Shown here piece after piece: positions 56,641 through 64,000 of a stretch of 64,000 nt of DNA; the first letter of the stretch is position 1; the number at the start of each line of letters is the position of its first letter. A program made the position numbers and the translations under genes. The notes beneath the pieces were generated by a model. The model had not been told where the DNA came from. It saw only the letters and a program-made list of their open reading frames with translations, and made no database searches. The stretch is from Streptoalloteichus tenebrarius (lineage in GTDB: Bacteria; Actinomycetota; Actinomycetes; Mycobacteriales; Pseudonocardiaceae): contig NZ_JAMTCP010000008.1 of NCBI RefSeq assembly GCF_024171885.1, forward strand, positions 62,001-126,000. Reading direction: 5' to 3'.

Positions 56641-57363
56641 TCAGGTGTTCACGAGACGATCACCGATCGGACCAGTGGCGTTCGGCGCGGCCACACCCGC
56701 CCCCGCCACCGGCTCCACCAGCGGCGGGGCCGCCAGCTCGGCCCGCAGCGCGGCCATCTCCCGCGCCGCCTCGTGCGCCAGGCAGGCCCGCATGCCGGCA
56801 CGGAGGCACCGGTCCACGACGTGCCGGTGCTCCCGCCACAGGCGCATCCCCCGCCGCACCAACACCGGGACGGGCTTCCGCGCCTCCGACACGTCCCGCA
56901 CGAACCGGCGGACGAACGTCACGCTCGCGCGGGGCGCCAGCACCAGCGCGTCGGCCAGCAGGCCGGCCTCCCGGCACCGCCCGACCAGCCGGTCGGCGAA
57001 CAGCCCCTCGGCGAAGAACACCGGCGCGCCGTCCAGCCGCAGCTCGCGCGTGTCCACCCTGCGGTCGGCGCCGATCTCGTAGACCGGCGCGGCCACGGAC
57101 CCGTGCGCGCACAGCTCGGCGATGGCCTCGAACGCCTCGTCCACCGCCCACGCGTCCGGGTCGTCCCAGTCGACCCTGCCCTCGGCGTCCCTGGGCAGCA
57201 ACGGGTCGTCGCCGTCGCGGTAGAAGTCGTCCAGCCGGAGCACGGGCCAGTTGAGGCGGGCGGCGAGGGTGGACTTCCCGGACCCGGAGGGCCCGGCGAG
57301 GAGAACGACCTGGGCGGGCCTGGCTTCGACGGCGGGTGACGGCACGGGCAACGAGTGTCGCAC
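56641..57363 (-). CDS. Uridine-kinase-like P-loop NTPase
   Basis: A 240-residue protein. The P-loop GPSGSGKST is at residues 24-32, followed by RLDDFYRDGDDPLLP, typical of the uridine kinase/phosphoribulokinase group that phosphorylates nucleosides or pantothenate. The C-terminal part (RRGMRLWREHRHVVDRCLR) resembles family members of unknown substrate. It is divergent from rarA. Confidence 0.85.
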   Translation of the reverse strand: MRHSLPVPSPAVEARPAQVVLLAGPSGSGKSTLAARLNWPVLRLDDFYRDGDDPLLPRDAEGRVDWDDPDAWAVDEAFEAIAELCAHGSVAAPVYEIGADRRVDTRELRLDGAPVFFAEGLFADRLVGRCREAGLLADALVLAPRASVTFVRRFVRDVSEARKPVPVLVRRGMRLWREHRHVVDRCLRAGMRACLAHEAAREMAALRAELAAPPLVEPVAGAGVAAPNATGPIGDRLVNT

Positions 57364-57421
57364 GTTCGGGTGAGTCGCCCAAACCCCGGTCGTGTCGGGC
57401 GCGGGCGGTAGCGTCGGCGTC

Positions 57422-58840
57422 GTGGACGACGCGCTGTTCGACGAGGGCCTCTTCGACGTCGGCGGCCCCGGCTCCCGGCAGGAGGCCGCCGCGCCGGTCG
57501 TGGGACTGGGCGCGCCCGGTCCGTCCGGCTCGGGGAGCGAGCGGCTGGCGGCGAACGCCCCGCTGGCCGTCCGGATGCGCCCGCGCTCGCTGGACGAGGT
57601 GGTCGGGCAGGGGCACCTGCTCGGCCCCGGCGCCCCGCTGCGCCGGCTGGTCGAGGGGGCCGCTCCGGCGTCCGTGCTGCTCTACGGCCCGCCGGGCACC
57701 GGGAAGACCACGCTGGCCACCCTGGTCTCCCAGGCCACCGGCCGCCGGTTCGTGGCGTTGTCGGCGCTGACCGCCGGGGTCAAGGAGGTGCGCGGCGTCA
57801 TCGAGGAGGCGCGCCGCCGGCTGGTCCGCTCCGGCGAGGCCACCGTGCTGTTCATCGACGAGGTCCACCGGTTCTCCCGCACCCAGCAGGACGCCCTGCT
57901 CGGCGCGGTGGAGGACCGGGTCGTGCTGCTCGTCGCCGCGACCACCGAGAACCCGTTCTTCTCGGTGGTCTCGCCGCTGCTGTCCCGCTCGCTGGTGTTG
58001 CAGCTCCGCCCGCTGACCGACGACGACGTGCGCGCGCTCGTGCGCCGCGCGCTGGCCGACGAGCGGGGGCTGGGCGGCGCGCTCACCCTGGAGCCCGACG
58101 CCGAGGACCACCTGGTGCGCCTCGCGGGCGGCGACGCGCGGCGGGCGCTCACCGCGCTGGAGGCCGCCGCCGACGCCGCCGCGTCGACCGAGGCGCGGGT
58201 GATCGACCTGCCCACGCTGGAGTCCACTGTGGACAAGGCCGCCGTGCGCTACGACCGCTCCGGCGACCAGCACTACGACGTCACCAGCGCGTTCATCAAG
58301 TCCATCCGGGGATCGGACGTCGACGCCGCGCTGCACTACCTGGCCCGCATGATCGAGGCGGGCGAGGACCCGAGGTTCATCGCCCGCCGGTTGATCGTCC
58401 ACGCCAGCGAGGACGTCGGCATGGCCGACCCGACGGCGTTGCAGACCGCGGTCGCCGCCGCGCAGGCCGTGCAGCTCGTCGGCCTGCCCGAGGGGCGGCT
58501 CGCGCTGGCGCAGGCCACGATCCACCTCGCGACCGCGCCCAAGTCCAACGCGGTGATCACCGCGATCGACAGCGCGGCCGCCGACGTCCGCAAGGGCGAG
58601 GCCGGCACGGTCCCCCCGCACCTGCGCGACGGCCACTACGCGGGCGCGAACCGGCTGGGCAACGCCCAGGGCTACCGCTACCCGCACAACGTGCCCGAAG
58701 GCGTGGTGGCCCAGCAGTACGCGCCGGACGGCCTCGTCGGCCGGGACTACTACCGGCCCACCTCGCGCGGCGCGGAGCGCGTGCTCGCCGACCGCGTGCC
58801 CAAGCTGCGGCGGATGGTGCGGGGCGAGGGCTCCTCGTAG
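57422..58840 (+). CDS. rarA: Replication-associated recombination protein A (RarA/MgsA)
   Basis: A 472-residue AAA+ ATPase of stalled forks. Walker [10 protein letters not shown] is at residues 89-97, Walker B is [11 protein letters not shown], and sensor 1 is AATTENPFF. The C-terminal tetramerisation domain ends with [11 protein letters not shown] and the D-Y-Y-R-P motif. GTG 57422 begins the conserved clamp-binding-type N-terminus [11 protein letters not shown]. The gene contains a palindrome TCCACTGTGGAC at 58223-58234 within LESTVDKA. Homologue of Rv2559c. Confidence 0.95.
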   Translation: MDDALFDEGLFDVGGPGSRQEAAAPVVGLGAPGPSGSGSERLAANAPLAVRMRPRSLDEVVGQGHLLGPGAPLRRLVEGAAPASVLLYGPPGTGKTTLATLVSQATGRRFVALSALTAGVKEVRGVIEEARRRLVRSGEATVLFIDEVHRFSRTQQDALLGAVEDRVVLLVAATTENPFFSVVSPLLSRSLVLQLRPLTDDDVRALVRRALADERGLGGALTLEPDAEDHLVRLAGGDARRALTALEAAADAAASTEARVIDLPTLESTVDKAAVRYDRSGDQHYDVTSAFIKSIRGSDVDAALHYLARMIEAGEDPRFIARRLIVHASEDVGMADPTALQTAVAAAQAVQLVGLPEGRLALAQATIHLATAPKSNAVITAIDSAAADVRKGEAGTVPPHLRDGHYAGANRLGNAQGYRYPHNVPEGVVAQQYAPDGLVGRDYYRPTSRGAERVLADRVPKLRRMVRGEGSS

Positions 58841-58877
58841 GCGGACGGGGCCGTCAGGGCGGTAGCGTCCCCTGGCC

Positions 58878-59627
58878 GTGGACACAGTGCGCACAGTGCA
58901 TGCCTCGGCGACCGCGGAGCACCGCGCGGCGCGCGCCGAGCTGGCGGCGGCCGAACGCCAGCTCCGCGCCGCCGCCGAGCGGGTCGCGGCCCTGCGCCGG
59001 TCCCTCCCGCCGGGACCCGAGGTCGACCCGGCCACGCCGCTGACGACGGCCAGCGGCAAGCCGGTCACGCTGGGCGGCCTGTTCGGCCCGCACCGGACGC
59101 TGCTGACCTACGGGATGCGGTTCGACGAGGGGTGGGACGAGCCCTGCCCGACCTGCGCGATGTGGGTCGACGGCCTGGACGGCGTCGCGCCGCACCTGGC
59201 CGAGCGCGCCGGGGTCGCGGTGCTGGCCCCGGCCAGCCCCGGCCAGCTCGCCGCCGTCGCGGCGCGTCGTGCGTGGACGTGGGTCCCCGTGGCCTCCACC
59301 CAGCCCGGCGACCTCCTGGACCGGCTCGGGGCGCGCGACGAGGACGGCCGGCCGACGGCGGTGTTGTCGGTCTTCCACTGGGGTGAGGACGGTCGGGTGC
59401 GCCTGCACTGGCAGGGGCCGGCCGGTGAGGTGGGCTCCGCGAGCCGCGAGGCCGGGGCCACCGGAGAGGCTGACGGGGAGCCGGCCGGGGAGCCGGCCGG
59501 GGAGCCCGACGGGGAGATCGACCTCGTGCGGTCGCTGTGCGCGGCGTGGGGCCTGCTCGACCTGCTGCCGGAGGGGCCGGGCGACTGGCGCCCGACGCGG
59601 CGGGACCGCCCGGCGCCGCGCCGCTGA
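58878..59627 (+). CDS. DUF899-family thioredoxin-like protein
   Basis: A 249-residue protein with an N-terminal helical segment (EHRAARAELAAAERQLRAAA) and a thioredoxin-like part with TYGMRFDEGWDEPCPTCAMWVDGLDGV. The CPTC pair is the likely redox or binding site of the DUF899 family. Its function is not established. A 12-nt tandem repeat (59475-59510) inserts Gly-Glu-Pro-Ala units in a loop of the C-terminal part. The GTG start at 58878 is followed by a direct repeat GCACAGTGC-like sequence. It is downstream of rarA by 37 nt and may share its transcript. Confidence 0.78.
   Translation: MDTVRTVHASATAEHRAARAELAAAERQLRAAAERVAALRRSLPPGPEVDPATPLTTASGKPVTLGGLFGPHRTLLTYGMRFDEGWDEPCPTCAMWVDGLDGVAPHLAERAGVAVLAPASPGQLAAVAARRAWTWVPVASTQPGDLLDRLGARDEDGRPTAVLSVFHWGEDGRVRLHWQGPAGEVGSASREAGATGEADGEPAGEPAGEPDGEIDLVRSLCAAWGLLDLLPEGPGDWRPTRRDRPAPRR
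59475..59510 (+). repeat. 12-nt tandem repeat in the DUF899-like gene
   Basis: Three units, GGGGAGCCGGCC (59475-59486, 59487-59498) and GGGGAGCCCGAC (59499-59510), encode GEPA, GEPA and GEPD. Confidence 0.8.
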
Positions 59628-59708
59628 CACCCCGCTCGCCCGCTGTCGCGCCGCCCACCGGGCGCCCGGCGTCCCCGAGCGTGGGGGGCGCCGGGCCGGC
59701 GGCGGTGG

Positions 59709-61496
59709 TCACCAGCCGTCGGGCGGCGGCAGCGTGGCGACGCGGTGCAGCGGATTGGGGATCTCTCCCCGGGGTTGGATCGCGTGGCGGTGCGGCAGCT
59801 CCGCGTACCCGGTCTGGAGGAGGCGGTCGCCGTTGAGCGGGTAGCGGGCGAAGGTGGGGGAGAGCAGGTCGCCCTCCGCCATCCGGTCGGCCAGGTCCGG
59901 GTGACGGCGGCGGTAGGACTCCACCTCGCCGCGCACCAGCCCCCACAGCCGCTCCTCCCGCAGCCCGTGGTGCTCGGCCAGCAGCACCGCCAGCGGGCGG
60001 AGCACGCCCACGAGCAGGGCGTCCACCAGGTACTGCCGGAGCACGCGCCAGGGCTTGCGGGGCAGGACGCGGTCGTGCGAGTCCGGTTCGGGGCCGCGCT
60101 CGGGCACCGGTTCCGCCGACACGTTGACGTCGTCGACGAGGTCCTTGAGGACCGCCCTGCGGGGCAGCCCGTCGGGGCCGACGATCACGAGCACGTTCTC
60201 GCCGTGCGGGTTCACCGTGATCCCGTAGCGGTACAGGACGTGCAGCAACGGTCGGAGCAGCGCCCGCAGCAGCGCCGCGAGCCACGCCTCGGCGTCGCCG
60301 CCGGCCCGCGCGACGTACTCGCCGACCAGGGGCCGGCCGTCCGGGTCGACGTGCAGGACGGCCGCCAGCGGCCACGCCCGCTCGCCGGGGGCCAGCGCCG
60401 GCTCCACCGGCTCGCGCCAGACGCAGCCCAGCGTCTCCAGCCAGGTGTACGGGACACCGTCCACTGAGGACAGAAACGGGTGGCGCACCGTCACCGAGGC
60501 CACCTCGCCGAGCAACACCGTCCCCCACTCCGCGAGCAGCTTGTCCGCTCGCCAGAGCCCGCGCAGCCACTGCGTGACCACCGGGGCCGCCAGCGTGCAG
60601 TGCGGGGGGATTCCCCGCCACACCGCGGTGTTGAGGACGCGCAGCGGCAGCTTGACCTGGAACCGGCCTGGATCGTCCACATTGGACATCGTGCGCACGG
60701 ACTGCGTCGGCAGGTACCGGTCGGGGGCCTCGCCCAGCTCCACGATCCGGTCCGTGGCCAGCTCGGGCGCCCACAGCGTGCGGACCACGTGGTCGACCTG
60801 CCAGGGGTGCGCGGGCAGCCAGACGTAGGCGTCCGGGTCCAGACCGCGGCCCCGCAGCAGCTCCTCGAACGCGTGGACGGTCTCCGGGGCCAGCTCCCGG
60901 TCCCGCACGCCCCGCTCCGACAGCTCGGGCGTGCCCCGGAACTCGGCCAGTCCCCGGTGCACGGCCAGCCACGGCAGGCGCAGCGGCCGTCGGGACTCCG
61001 GGGCGTAGGCAGCGAGGTCTTCGGCCGAGAACCCCACCCTGCCCTTGTTGGCCACCAGCCACGGGTGCCCGGTGAGGTGGCCCTCCAACTCCGCGTGCCC
61101 GAACTCGGCCAGCTCGGCGGCCGGCCGCGCGGTGGCCGCCATGGCCACGTCGGCGGTGAGGGTGGCGGTCACCTCGTTCAGGTAACCGGCGAGCGTGGCC
61201 GGCGCGATCCCGACGGCGGGGGCCGCGTCGACCAGGAACTGCCGCACGTCCTCGGCGACCTGGCCGACGTCGTCGCCGAGGATGCCCGTCGCGGTCCGCC
61301 GCGCCGACCCCGGCTCCACGAGCCAGCCGCCGAAGGCGGTGCGACGCGCCAGGAAGGTGTAGGTGGCCCCCGGGAGGCGCAGCGCGTGGCGGTCGCCGCC
61401 GAGGGGTTCGGGGTCGAGCATCGCCTCGAAGGCCAGCTCGCCGATCGTCTTGGCCAGCAACGCCCGGCTGGCGCGCCGCCACGGGTCGTCGGTCAC
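59709..61496 (-). CDS. NIS siderophore synthetase (IucA/IucC family), downstream copy
   Basis: A 595-residue ATP-dependent NRPS-independent siderophore synthetase. It condenses a carboxylate, usually a citrate-type or dicarboxylic acid, with a hydroxylated amine. Conserved segments are LEGHLTGHPWLVANKGRVGF (phosphate-binding His), YLPTQSVRTMSNV and KLPLRVLNTAVWRGIPP, the ATP site NPHGENVLVIVG, and LKDLVDDVN. It overlaps the N-hydroxylase gene by 4 nt. GTG 61496. Variants of the 12-bp palindrome lie at 60460-60471 and 60676-60687. Confidence 0.94.
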   Translation of the reverse strand: MTDDPWRRASRALLAKTIGELAFEAMLDPEPLGGDRHALRLPGATYTFLARRTAFGGWLVEPGSARRTATGILGDDVGQVAEDVRQFLVDAAPAVGIAPATLAGYLNEVTATLTADVAMAATARPAAELAEFGHAELEGHLTGHPWLVANKGRVGFSAEDLAAYAPESRRPLRLPWLAVHRGLAEFRGTPELSERGVRDRELAPETVHAFEELLRGRGLDPDAYVWLPAHPWQVDHVVRTLWAPELATDRIVELGEAPDRYLPTQSVRTMSNVDDPGRFQVKLPLRVLNTAVWRGIPPHCTLAAPVVTQWLRGLWRADKLLAEWGTVLLGEVASVTVRHPFLSSVDGVPYTWLETLGCVWREPVEPALAPGERAWPLAAVLHVDPDGRPLVGEYVARAGGDAEAWLAALLRALLRPLLHVLYRYGITVNPHGENVLVIVGPDGLPRRAVLKDLVDDVNVSAEPVPERGPEPDSHDRVLPRKPWRVLRQYLVDALLVGVLRPLAVLLAEHHGLREERLWGLVRGEVESYRRRHPDLADRMAEGDLLSPTFARYPLNGDRLLQTGYAELPHRHAIQPRGEIPNPLHRVATLPPPDGW

Positions 61497-62833
61497 CGGA
61501 CACCTCCCGGGGCGGCGAAGGTCGTGAACGCGGTCCGCTTCGGCAGCCGGTAGACCTCCCTGCTGGTCACGGCGTTGAGGATCGTGGCGTTGCGCACCGC
61601 GGCGATGTCCAGGTTCGGCGAGGACACGCCGTGGCTGTGCAGCTCCGCGTTGGCCACGAACACCCGGCAGCCGCCGACCTCGTCGGCCAGCTCGAGCGAG
61701 TGGTCCAGGCGGACCACCGGCCGTCCCCGGTCGTCCCGCCGGACCAGGTGCTCCACCGGGGCGAGGAACGCCGGCCGGCGCGGCGCGTAGCCCGTGGCCG
61801 CGACGACGAGGTCGGTGGGGTGCTCGAAGACGCGTCCGGTGTCCCGGTGCCGGCAGGTGAGCACCGGGCGACCACGCGCGTCGGTCCCCGAGGACTCCAC
61901 GGCGACCCCGCACCGCAGCTCCACGTCGGCCAGGCCGTGCTCCAGCTCCCTGCGGTAGAGCAGCTCGTGGATCTCGTCCAACGTCGTCGTCGAGATCCCC
62001 TTGTAGAACTGCCACTGCTCGGCGGTGAGCTGGTCCCTGCGCTCCTGCGGCAACGCGTGGAAGTACCGCATGTACGCCGGCGTGGTCATCTCCAGCACCA
62101 GCTTGGTGTAGTCGAGCGGGGCGAACGACGGCGTCCTGGTCAGCCAGGTCACCGAGGGGCCGCCGGCCAGGTTGCGGCGCAGCAGGTCCACCACGACCTC
62201 CGCACCGGACTGGCCGGAGCCGACGACCGTGACATGCCCTGCTTTGTCCACATCGGACAGACGGTGCAGGTAGTCCGCCGTGTGCGTCAGGCGTTCGCCC
62301 GGCACGCCGGCCAGCGCGGGTGGCACGAACGGCTCGGTGCCCACGCCGAGCACGAGGTCGGCGGCCAGCATCCGCAGCCGCGCGCCGTCGCCCCTGACCA
62401 CGTGGACGGCGAACCGCCGGGCCTCGGGGCACCACCGCACGCCCTCCACACGGTGCGAGAACCGCACGGACGGCAGCCGGGCCGCCGCCCACCGCAGGTA
62501 GTCCTCGTACTCCCTGCGGCTGGGGTGGAAGTCCTGGCGGATCGTGAACGGGTACAGCCGGTCCTGGTCGTGCAGGTAGGACAGGAACGACAGCGGGTGC
62601 GTCGGCGCGACCAGGGTGACCAGGTCGGCCAGGAAGTTCACCTGGAGCGCGGCGTCGTCGAACATCATGCCGGGGTGCCAGCGCAGCTCGGGCCGCGCCT
62701 CCAGCACCACGAGGTCAAGGTCGTCCACTGTGGACGCCAGTGCGGCGAGCCCGAGGTTGCACGGGCCGCAGCCCACGGCCACCACGTCGTGGACGGACGT
62801 CGGGACGGTGTCGCTCGCGGTTCGGGTGCTCAA
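61493..62833 (-). CDS. L-lysine/L-ornithine-type N-hydroxylase (IucD/RhbE-like)
   Basis: A 446-residue FAD- and NADPH-dependent N-monooxygenase that hydroxylates a terminal amine. The FAD site is GCGPCNLGLAA, the NADPH site is VVGSGQSGAEVV, and the C-terminal FATGY-like motif is VVAATGYAPR. The substrate could be lysine, ornithine or a diamine; the sequence does not tell. The TTG start at 62833 overlaps the acetyltransferase stop (TTGA). This rare start is the only one that precedes the flavin motif without a long gap. Palindromes lie at 62247-62258 and 62724-62735. Confidence 0.93.
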   Translation of the reverse strand: MSTRTASDTVPTSVHDVVAVGCGPCNLGLAALASTVDDLDLVVLEARPELRWHPGMMFDDAALQVNFLADLVTLVAPTHPLSFLSYLHDQDRLYPFTIRQDFHPSRREYEDYLRWAAARLPSVRFSHRVEGVRWCPEARRFAVHVVRGDGARLRMLAADLVLGVGTEPFVPPALAGVPGERLTHTADYLHRLSDVDKAGHVTVVGSGQSGAEVVVDLLRRNLAGGPSVTWLTRTPSFAPLDYTKLVLEMTTPAYMRYFHALPQERRDQLTAEQWQFYKGISTTTLDEIHELLYRRELEHGLADVELRCGVAVESSGTDARGRPVLTCRHRDTGRVFEHPTDLVVAATGYAPRRPAFLAPVEHLVRRDDRGRPVVRLDHSLELADEVGGCRVFVANAELHSHGVSSPNLDIAAVRNATILNAVTSREVYRLPKRTAFTTFAAPGGVR

Positions 62834-63534
62834 CGGGGCAGGTCCTCCTCGGTGCGCGGGTGCACGAGCAGCTCGGCGGTCTTGTCCGGCAGGCGGACCA
62901 CGCCGCCGGCGACGAAGCCCGCCGCCAGGAAGGCGCGGATCGACGGGCCGTTGCCCACGTCGGGCTCGGCCACCACGCGGCGGCACGCCGGGTCGGCGTC
63001 CAGCAGGCCGCGGGCCACGGCGCGCAGCAGCGCGCGGCCCAGCCCCCGGCCGGTCCGCCCCAGCTCGCCCACGGCCACGTGCACGCCGATGTCGTGCGGG
63101 TGGTGCGGGTAGTGCCCGGCGAGCCGGTCCCTGACCACCCGGTACACCTCCAGGTAGGCCACCGGCTCCCCGTCCAGCGCGACCAGGCACGGCAGGGAGT
63201 GGTCGCCGGCGCGTTGCGCGGCCAGCTCCTCGGCCCACCGCCCGCGCGGCCACGCCTGCCGCCAGAACGCGGCCACGTGCGGGGCCCTCATCCAGCGGTG
63301 CACCAGCTCCAGGTCGGGTCCGTCGGGGCGCGCCGGCCACACCGTCCACGGCGGGCCGAGCACCGGGAGCGGCGGCGCGGGCGGGACCGGCCCCCGCGCC
63401 GGTCGCCGCATGTCCACTATGGACTCCACTGTGCACTCCACTGTGGACTTCACTGCGGATTCCACTGTGGACTCCAGTGTGGTCCCCGACGCGGTTCTCG
63501 ACGCGCTTCCCGAGAGGGGCTCCGAGAAGGTCAC
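62830..63534 (-). CDS. N-acyltransferase of siderophore synthesis (IucB/RhbD-like GNAT)
   Basis: A 234-residue protein. Residues 1-45 are an unusual Glu/Ser/Thr/Val repeat (LESTVESAVKSTVECTVES) encoded by the tandem 12-bp palindromes. Residues 60-234 are a GNAT domain of the siderophore acetyltransferase type with LVHRWMRAPHVAAFW, DIGVHVAVGELGRTGRGLGR and acetyl-CoA-binding residues. It would acetylate the N-hydroxylated amine to form the hydroxamate. GTG 63534 overlaps the stop of the upstream synthetase. The first ~40 residues may not be functional. Confidence 0.9.
   Translation of the reverse strand: MTFSEPLSGSASRTASGTTLESTVESAVKSTVECTVESIVDMRRPARGPVPPAPPLPVLGPPWTVWPARPDGPDLELVHRWMRAPHVAAFWRQAWPRGRWAEELAAQRAGDHSLPCLVALDGEPVAYLEVYRVVRDRLAGHYPHHPHDIGVHVAVGELGRTGRGLGRALLRAVARGLLDADPACRRVVAEPDVGNGPSIRAFLAAGFVAGGVVRLPDKTAELLVHPRTEEDLPR
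63413..63484. repeat. Six tandem 12-bp palindrome copies in the acetyltransferase 5' end
   Basis: Six consecutive 12-mers, degenerate copies of TCCACTGTGGAC, begin at 63413, 63425, 63437, 63449, 63461 and 63473. The consensus is its own reverse complement. On the minus strand the units encode four-residue steps of the type E-S-T-V. Confidence 0.88.
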
Positions 63535-64000
63535 GCGGCCACCTCCCGGAGCGGGTTGGGCGTGGTGAGGTAGACCGACTGGGCGGTCACCGGCGCGAGC
63601 ACCTCGTCGATGCCGCGCAGCCGGGTCAGCAGGTTCGCCTTGCACGGCAGCGCGTCCGCCTCCAGCCAGCGCCGGGCCAGCCGGTCGCCGTCCGGTCCGG
63701 CGGCCGCCAACGCCGGCAGCGCCGCGCGCAGCCGCTCGGCCACCACCGCGAGCAGCTCGCGCTCGTCCGCGAGCCCGTCGACGCCCAGACACCCCACGAC
63801 CGCCAGCGCCTGGTTGCGCAGCAGGTAGTAGGACAGCCGATCGTCGACGATCGGGTCGGCGACGGCCTCCAGGGTCGTCGAGTCCCCGCCGAGCAGGTCC
63901 AGCACCCGGGGCAGGTGCGACTCCGCCAGGTAGTAGCCCTGGTTGTCCCGGTACGCCCCACCGGCCACGGACCCGTCGGGGGCCAACCGAACCAGCGTGT
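63531..64000 (-). CDS. NIS siderophore synthetase (IucA/IucC family), upstream copy, partial
   Basis: The C-terminal ~155 residues of a second synthetase; the rest lies beyond the right edge. The visible part is the C-terminal FhuF-like domain, with LSYYLLRNQALAVVGCLGVD, LARRWLEADALPCKANLLTR and the end SVYLTTPNPL typical of IucA/IucC proteins. It overlaps the acetyltransferase gene by GTGA. The order synthetase-acetyltransferase-hydroxylase-synthetase equals rhbC-D-E-F of rhizobactin 1021. Confidence 0.9.
   Translation of the reverse strand, partial: TLVRLAPDGSVAGGAYRDNQGYYLAESHLPRVLDLLGGDSTTLEAVADPIVDDRLSYYLLRNQALAVVGCLGVDGLADERELLAVVAERLRAALPALAAAGPDGDRLARRWLEADALPCKANLLTRLRGIDEVLAPVTAQSVYLTTPNPLREVAA

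Noticed and set aside
59709-62492. A 927-residue version of the siderophore synthetase
   Set aside because: The first 332 residues are the antisense-like wrong frame of the N-hydroxylase. GTG 61496 with a 4-nt overlap gives the normal family length.
63413-63484. Possible CRISPR array
   Set aside because: The 12-nt units are directly contiguous with no spacers, and no cas genes are near.

Overview
The DNA is very GC-rich, with GTG and TTG starts, GTGA/ATGA overlaps and almost purely G/C third codon positions, so the source is an actinobacterium. Gene order parallels the Mycobacterium tuberculosis block Rv2614c-Rv2559c: thrS, HIT protein, pgsA1, PIM acyltransferase, pimA, pdxS, pdxT, yebC, ruvCAB, yajC-secDF, apt, relA, cyclophilin, hisS, Rv2578c-like radical SAM, aspS and rarA. 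The extra genes (DUF4262 pair, Uma2 copies, choline operon, NIS siderophore genes) and the protein sequences suggest a Pseudonocardiaceae-type genome (Saccharothrix/Actinosynnema/Lentzea-like). The family placement is inference.

Layout. 1-5.2 kb: end of thrS, an Ap4A-phosphorylase-like HIT protein, then the phosphatidylinositol mannoside operon pgsA-patA-pimA with a LemA-like/Nudix fusion. 5.2-9.2 kb: a small orphan gene, an IS5-type transposase relic and an EF-G paralogue. 9.2-17.2 kb: PLP synthase genes pdxS and pdxT, separated by accessory DNA: a second IS5 relic, an XRE-cupin regulator divergent from azlCD, and two tandem amino-acid permeases with copied promoters. 17.2-22.9 kb: yebC, a tandem DUF4262 pair, a methyltransferase, a repeat-rich noncoding stretch, and a GbsR-like regulator with a macrolide-type glycosyltransferase. 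23.1-36.3 kb: the conserved ruvCAB, yajC-secDF-apt, relA, cyclophilin, metallo-hydrolase and hisS block. 36.4-44 kb: an orphan dihaem cytochrome c, a YibE/F membrane protein and a choline-to-betaine operon whose transporter resembles animal CHT1 (SLC5A7). 44-51.4 kb: a LexA-boxed radical SAM gene, two frameshifted Uma2 genes, a 37-residue membrane peptide, aspS, a DUF389 protein and an APH-like kinase-fold protein. 51.4-59.6 kb: a small exported protein with a CRP-like site, carbonic anhydrase + SulP transporter, a Tat-exported PhoD phosphatase, a uridine-kinase-like protein, rarA and a DUF899-like protein. 59.7-64 kb: a hydroxamate siderophore operon (two NIS synthetases, N-acetyltransferase, N-hydroxylase) that continues past the window.

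Themes. Two strong SOS boxes (upstream of ruvC and the radical SAM gene) tie this chromosome arm to DNA-damage control. The choline operon should supply the osmoprotectant glycine betaine, and the siderophore operon should supply iron. The most unusual DNA-level signal is a 12-bp palindrome (TCCACTGTGGAC and variants) that recurs inside coding sequences at 41-43 kb and 58-63.5 kb. It includes six degenerate copies in tandem at the start of the siderophore acetyltransferase and is often read through codons atypical for this genome. No CRISPR array, rRNA, tRNA or intact insertion sequence was seen.
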